NCBI GenBank assembly: GCA_020859725.1
Contig: JAJBVR010000150.1
Location: 1 to 8,415, forward strand
Direction: 5' to 3'
From: Clostridiales bacterium
GTDB taxonomy: Bacteria; Bacillota; Clostridia; Oscillospirales; Acutalibacteraceae
Length of the DNA: 8,415 bases
Shown here: one piece after another, positions 6,079 to 8,415 of the stretch
Layout: every line of letters begins with the position of its first letter
Position numbering within the stretch: the stretch's first letter is position 1
The notes under the pieces: model-generated
What the model was told of the DNA's origin: nothing
The model's input: the letters and a program-made list of their open reading frames with translations, nothing else
Databases searched by the model: none
Program-made: the position numbers and the translations under genes

Positions 6079-7584
6079 ATGGAAAAACTTAAATATTTTG
6101 TTAACGGTGAATTTAAAGAATCAAACACGGATGTTTGGTATGACCTTCATAACCCGTCAACCGGTGAAGTCACTGGTCAGGCTCCATGCTGCACAAATGA
6201 GGAAGTGCTTTCGGCCATTGAAGCGGCAAAAGCAGCATATCCATCATGGAGAAATACTCCGGCAAGAAAAAGAGCGCAAATTCTTTACGAGGTTCGCCGG
6301 CTGCTTTTGGAGCATATGGACGAACTTACCATGCTTGTGTGCGAGGAAAACGGAAAAACATGGTCTGAAGCTCAGGGCGATGTGGGAAAAGCCCAGGAGG
6401 GCACCGAGCTTGCCATTCAGGCTCCGTCCCTAATGATGGGTGAAAGCCTTATGGACGCCTCAACCGGATTTGACACGGTAAAATACCGTGAGCCCATTGG
6501 AGTTTTTGCCGGAATCGTTCCCGTTAATTTCCCTGCTATGATACCTTTCGGATGGATGGCGCCCGTCTGCGTTGCATGCGGAAACACAATGGTGCTTAAA
6601 GCCGCTTCGCTTACGCCGCGCACAGCAATGCGAATAGGCGAATTATATAAGGAAGCCGGAATACCCGACGGAGTTATAAACATAGTAACATGCTCAAGAA
6701 ATGAGATAAATACTATTCTTGAGCACCCCGATGTTAAGGGCATAACTTTTGTAGGCTCAACCCCGGTAGGCCTGAAAATATATGAAAAAGCAGCCGCAAA
6801 CGGCAAAAGATGCCAGGCGCTTTGCCAAGCGAAAAACCATGCTTTGGTTATGGAGGACTGCGCGCTTGAAAGAACCGTTGCGGGAGTTATCAATTCCGCT
6901 TTCGGATGTGCGGGGCAAAGGTGCATGGCGCTTTCGTGCTGCGTTGTTCAGGAATCTATTGCGGATAAATTTGTGGCAGAGCTTAAAAAGCAGATTGAAT
7001 CCGTTAACTGCGGCCCCGCGTGGGATAAAAGCACCCGTCTTGGTCCAATAACATATGAAAAGCACTATAAGGAAGTTTTGGCAGACATTCAAAAAGGTAT
7101 AGACGAGGGAGCAAAGCTTGTTGTGGATGGAAGAAATCCAAAGCTTCCCGCCGGGTATGAAAATGGTTATTTTGTAGGAGCAACTGTTTTTGACAATGTA
7201 ACAGAAGATATGACCATAGGCAGGGATGAAGTGTTCGGGCCTGTTTTGTGCATGAAAAGATGCAAAGACTTTGATGACGGACTTGCAATTATGAACGCAA
7301 ATCCTTATGCGAACGGCTCTGTTATTTATACCCAAAGCGGATACTATGCCCGCCAATTCGCAAGATATACAGACGGCGGTCAGGTAGGAATAAATGTGGG
7401 GATACCTGTTCCGGTTGGCTTTGTTCCGTTCAGCGGTCATAAGCAAAGCTTTTTCGGTGACCTTCACTGCCTTGGGAAAGATGCTTATCGCTTCTTTACA
7501 GAAAGCAAATCCGTTACTCAGCACTGGTTTGACGAAGAAGAGAAAAAAGCAAAAGAGGTTGATACCTGGGACGGACTTCTTTAA
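6079..7584 (+). CDS. mmsA: Methylmalonate-semialdehyde dehydrogenase (CoA-acylating)
   Basis: This 501-residue cytoplasmic aldehyde dehydrogenase is of MmsA/IolA/ALDH6 type. These oxidise methylmalonate or malonate semialdehyde with NAD+ and CoA, giving propionyl- or acetyl-CoA in valine, thymine or inositol breakdown. Family marks are FVNGEF (7-12), PVNFPAMIPFGWM (148-160), FVGSTPVG (224-231), AKNH (251-254), AGQRCMA with catalytic Cys282 (278-284), DEVFGPVL (near 389-396), and the C-terminal NVGIPVPVGFVPFSG followed by SFFGDLH. As in the family, the usual general-base Glu is replaced (AKNH region). Oddly, the residue before AKNH is Gln (CQAKNH) where relatives have Gly, and cysteines are numerous (for example 37, 38, 245, 249, 261, 277, 287, 288). 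It is a single-gene unit with its own promoter and terminator, and no iol or valine genes are adjacent. The exact semialdehyde substrate is uncertain. Confidence 0.82.
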   Translation: MEKLKYFVNGEFKESNTDVWYDLHNPSTGEVTGQAPCCTNEEVLSAIEAAKAAYPSWRNTPARKRAQILYEVRRLLLEHMDELTMLVCEENGKTWSEAQGDVGKAQEGTELAIQAPSLMMGESLMDASTGFDTVKYREPIGVFAGIVPVNFPAMIPFGWMAPVCVACGNTMVLKAASLTPRTAMRIGELYKEAGIPDGVINIVTCSRNEINTILEHPDVKGITFVGSTPVGLKIYEKAAANGKRCQALCQAKNHALVMEDCALERTVAGVINSAFGCAGQRCMALSCCVVQESIADKFVAELKKQIESVNCGPAWDKSTRLGPITYEKHYKEVLADIQKGIDEGAKLVVDGRNPKLPAGYENGYFVGATVFDNVTEDMTIGRDEVFGPVLCMKRCKDFDDGLAIMNANPYANGSVIYTQSGYYARQFARYTDGGQVGINVGIPVPVGFVPFSGHKQSFFGDLHCLGKDAYRFFTESKSVTQHWFDEEEKKAKEVDTWDGLL

Positions 7585-7610
7585 TTAAAAACAGATTAAA
7601 TGAGTTTCAA

Positions 7611-7664
7611 GTAAATTTTTAAAGTACGAACATGCGTTAAACCGCTCAGCACGTAAAAATTTAC
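7611..7664. repeat. 11-bp inverted repeat after mmsA
   Basis: GTAAATTTTTA (7611-7621) and TAAAAATTTAC (7654-7664) are perfect inverted copies separated by 32 bases. They lie between the mmsA stop and its terminator. In RNA they would form an A-U-rich stem abutting the terminator hairpin, possibly shielding the 3' end of the message. No other role is visible. Confidence 0.5.
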
Positions 7665-7669
7665 AATAA

Positions 7670-7715
7670 AAAAATCCCCTGCGGCAGAATAAAATAAATG
7701 CCTTAGGGGATTTTT
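7670..7715. terminator. Bidirectional intrinsic terminator after mmsA
   Basis: AAAAATCCCCT (7670-7680) pairs with AGGGGATTTTT (7705-7715). An inner stem, GGCA (7683-7686) with TGCC (7699-7702), is separated by a small internal loop and closed by a 12-base A-rich loop. T runs on both strands allow termination in either direction, but only mmsA needs it here. It sits 85 bases after the mmsA stop. Confidence 0.85.
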
Positions 7716-7782
7716 AATACCGCTCAAATATAAATAATTTAAGATGTATGAAAAATCAAATTAAATACAGTAAGTAAATCCG

Positions 7783-7895
7783 TGATTATTTATTACGGTG
7801 TCTTTTTTATAAAACTTATTGAATTTAATAACTAAAAATCTGTTTTGGCGTATGGTATGCAATATTCCCGCGAAATATTGATTATTTATTGCGGT
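7783..7895 (+). repeat. Pair of 17-bp direct repeats upstream of the NERD gene
   Basis: TGATTATTTATTACGGT (7783-7799) and TGATTATTTATTGCGGT (7879-7895) differ at one base and start 96 bp apart. The second copy overlaps the -35 and spacer of the predicted promoter at 7878-7906. Positions 7720-7966 hold no gene that I can see; these repeats and the palindrome at 7860-7880 are its only clear structure. Confidence 0.55.
7860..7880. promoter_or_regulatory. 21-bp palindrome, possible operator
   Basis: CAATATT (7860-7866) and AATATTG (7874-7880) form a perfect inverted repeat around the 7-base centre CCCGCGA. The right arm overlaps the predicted -35 of the NERD gene promoter, a fitting place for a repressor. 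No regulator gene is present in the window, so its binder is unknown. Confidence 0.45.
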
Positions 7896-7906
7896 TATTA
7901 TATATT
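7878..7906 (+). promoter_or_regulatory. Possible promoter of the NERD gene, TTGATT-N17-TATATT
   Basis: TTGATT (7878-7883) and TATATT (7901-7906) are spaced by 17 bp, with transcription predicted near 7913, about 54 bases before the ATG at 7967. The surroundings are very A+T-rich, so a chance match is more likely than for the other promoters listed. Confidence 0.45.
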
Positions 7907-7966
7907 ATCAATGCTGTATACTGTAAAAAAACAAAAACGGATTGAATATCAAAGGAAAATAATCAT

Positions 7967-8415
7967 ATGGGCTATATTATAGGTGTTGCATTACTTGTTT
8001 TTCTTATAGTTTTTATTATTCAATTAAAAAAAGCATATATTAATCACGAGCAAAAAGAAATTAAATATGCCGGCAAAAAAGGTGAATTAATGTTCCGGGA
8101 TATGATACTCAATATTCTTCACAGTGATGATATTTTGTTGAATAATATCAATTTAAACGCAGACGGAAAGCAAACTGAAATTGATAACCTGATAATAAAT
8201 AAAAACGGTATATTTATTGTTGAGATTAAAAATTATAACGGCAAACTCTACGGAAATGCTGATGATTACGAGTGGATAAAAGAAAAAGTTTCTCCTGGCG
8301 GTAATGTATTTACAAAGAAAGTGCGAAATCCAATCAAGCAAACCAAAAGGCAGATTTATATTTTGTCTAAATATTTAAAAAATAATAATATAAGAATTTG
8401 GATAAAAGGCTATAC
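7967..8415 (+). CDS. Membrane-anchored NERD-domain protein, 3' end outside the window
   Basis: The frame is open from ATG 7967 to the right edge, giving 149 residues. AAAGGA (7951-7956) lies ten bases before the ATG. Residues 3-19 form one hydrophobic helix followed by KK, an N-terminal membrane anchor with the rest probably cytoplasmic. From about residue 36 it matches the nuclease-related domain: GKKGE (36-40), then EIDNLIINKNGIFIVEIKNY (71-90), and NPIKQT (121-126). Asp73 and the Glu86-x-Lys88 pair are the expected PD-(D/E)XK-like active-site residues, so the fold may be nucleolytic, although few NERD proteins have been characterised. What follows the domain, for example a zinc ribbon, helicase or kinase part, cannot be seen. 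Function is not assigned beyond the domain. Confidence 0.82.
   Translation, partial: MGYIIGVALLVFLIVFIIQLKKAYINHEQKEIKYAGKKGELMFRDMILNILHSDDILLNNINLNADGKQTEIDNLIINKNGIFIVEIKNYNGKLYGNADDYEWIKEKVSPGGNVFTKKVRNPIKQTKRQIYILSKYLKNNNIRIWIKGY

Noticed and set aside
6417..7524. Long reading frames on the minus strand across mmsA (up to 255 codons).
   Set aside because: They are shadows of the mmsA coding frame, with no family motifs, ribosome binding sites or promoters.
8153..8341. Minus-strand frame of 62 codons at the right edge.
   Set aside because: It is antisense to the NERD coding frame, which has a good ribosome binding site and recognisable active-site motifs.

Overview
The window looks like chromosomal DNA of a low-G+C, Gram-positive anaerobe of the Clostridia (possibly gut-associated). 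The reasons are A+T-rich intergenic DNA, strong purine-rich ribosome binding sites, vegetative promoters with 17-18 bp spacing, compact intrinsic terminators, an ECF-type QueT transporter and a cysteine-rich MmsA-like enzyme. The genus cannot be fixed from this sequence. No tRNA, rRNA, CRISPR array, insertion sequence or phage gene was seen.

Layout from left to right. (1) Positions 1-231 hold no convincing gene, only a possible leftward promoter. (2) A leftward queT gene (299-832) has its own promoter, a structured leader resembling a preQ1 riboswitch, and a clean terminator. (3) Divergent from it is a rightward family-2 glycoside hydrolase of beta-mannosidase type (1109-3556), split by two frameshifts in short A runs. 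(4) A bidirectional terminator (3558-3596) separates it from the convergent, leftward nanE-nanA pair (5296 to 3645). (5) Upstream of nanE lies a small leftward FeoB-type GTPase (5828 to 5369), also frameshifted in a six-base homopolymer. (6) Divergent from that is a rightward methylmalonate-semialdehyde dehydrogenase (6079-7584) with a terminator. (7) The right edge holds the first 149 codons of a membrane-anchored NERD-domain protein (from 7967), behind a promoter overlapped by a palindrome.

How the genes fit together. NanA and NanE catalyse two of the three enzymatic steps from N-acetylneuraminate to GlcNAc-6-phosphate; the kinase NanK is not in the window. The beta-mannosidase, if functional, would remove the beta-1,4-linked mannose of the N-glycan core. 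The pair therefore suggests use of host-type sialylated glycans, which is inference from neighbours. queT (queuosine precursor uptake), mmsA and the NERD gene have no obvious pathway link to these and seem to be independent units.

The main surprise is three frame disruptions in two genes, all at short A/T homopolymers, where the downstream family sequence continues intact in another frame. They are either sequencing or assembly indels or recent gene decay. No wholly new biological system is evident. The best regulatory candidates are the queT leader and the palindrome/repeat region before the NERD gene.
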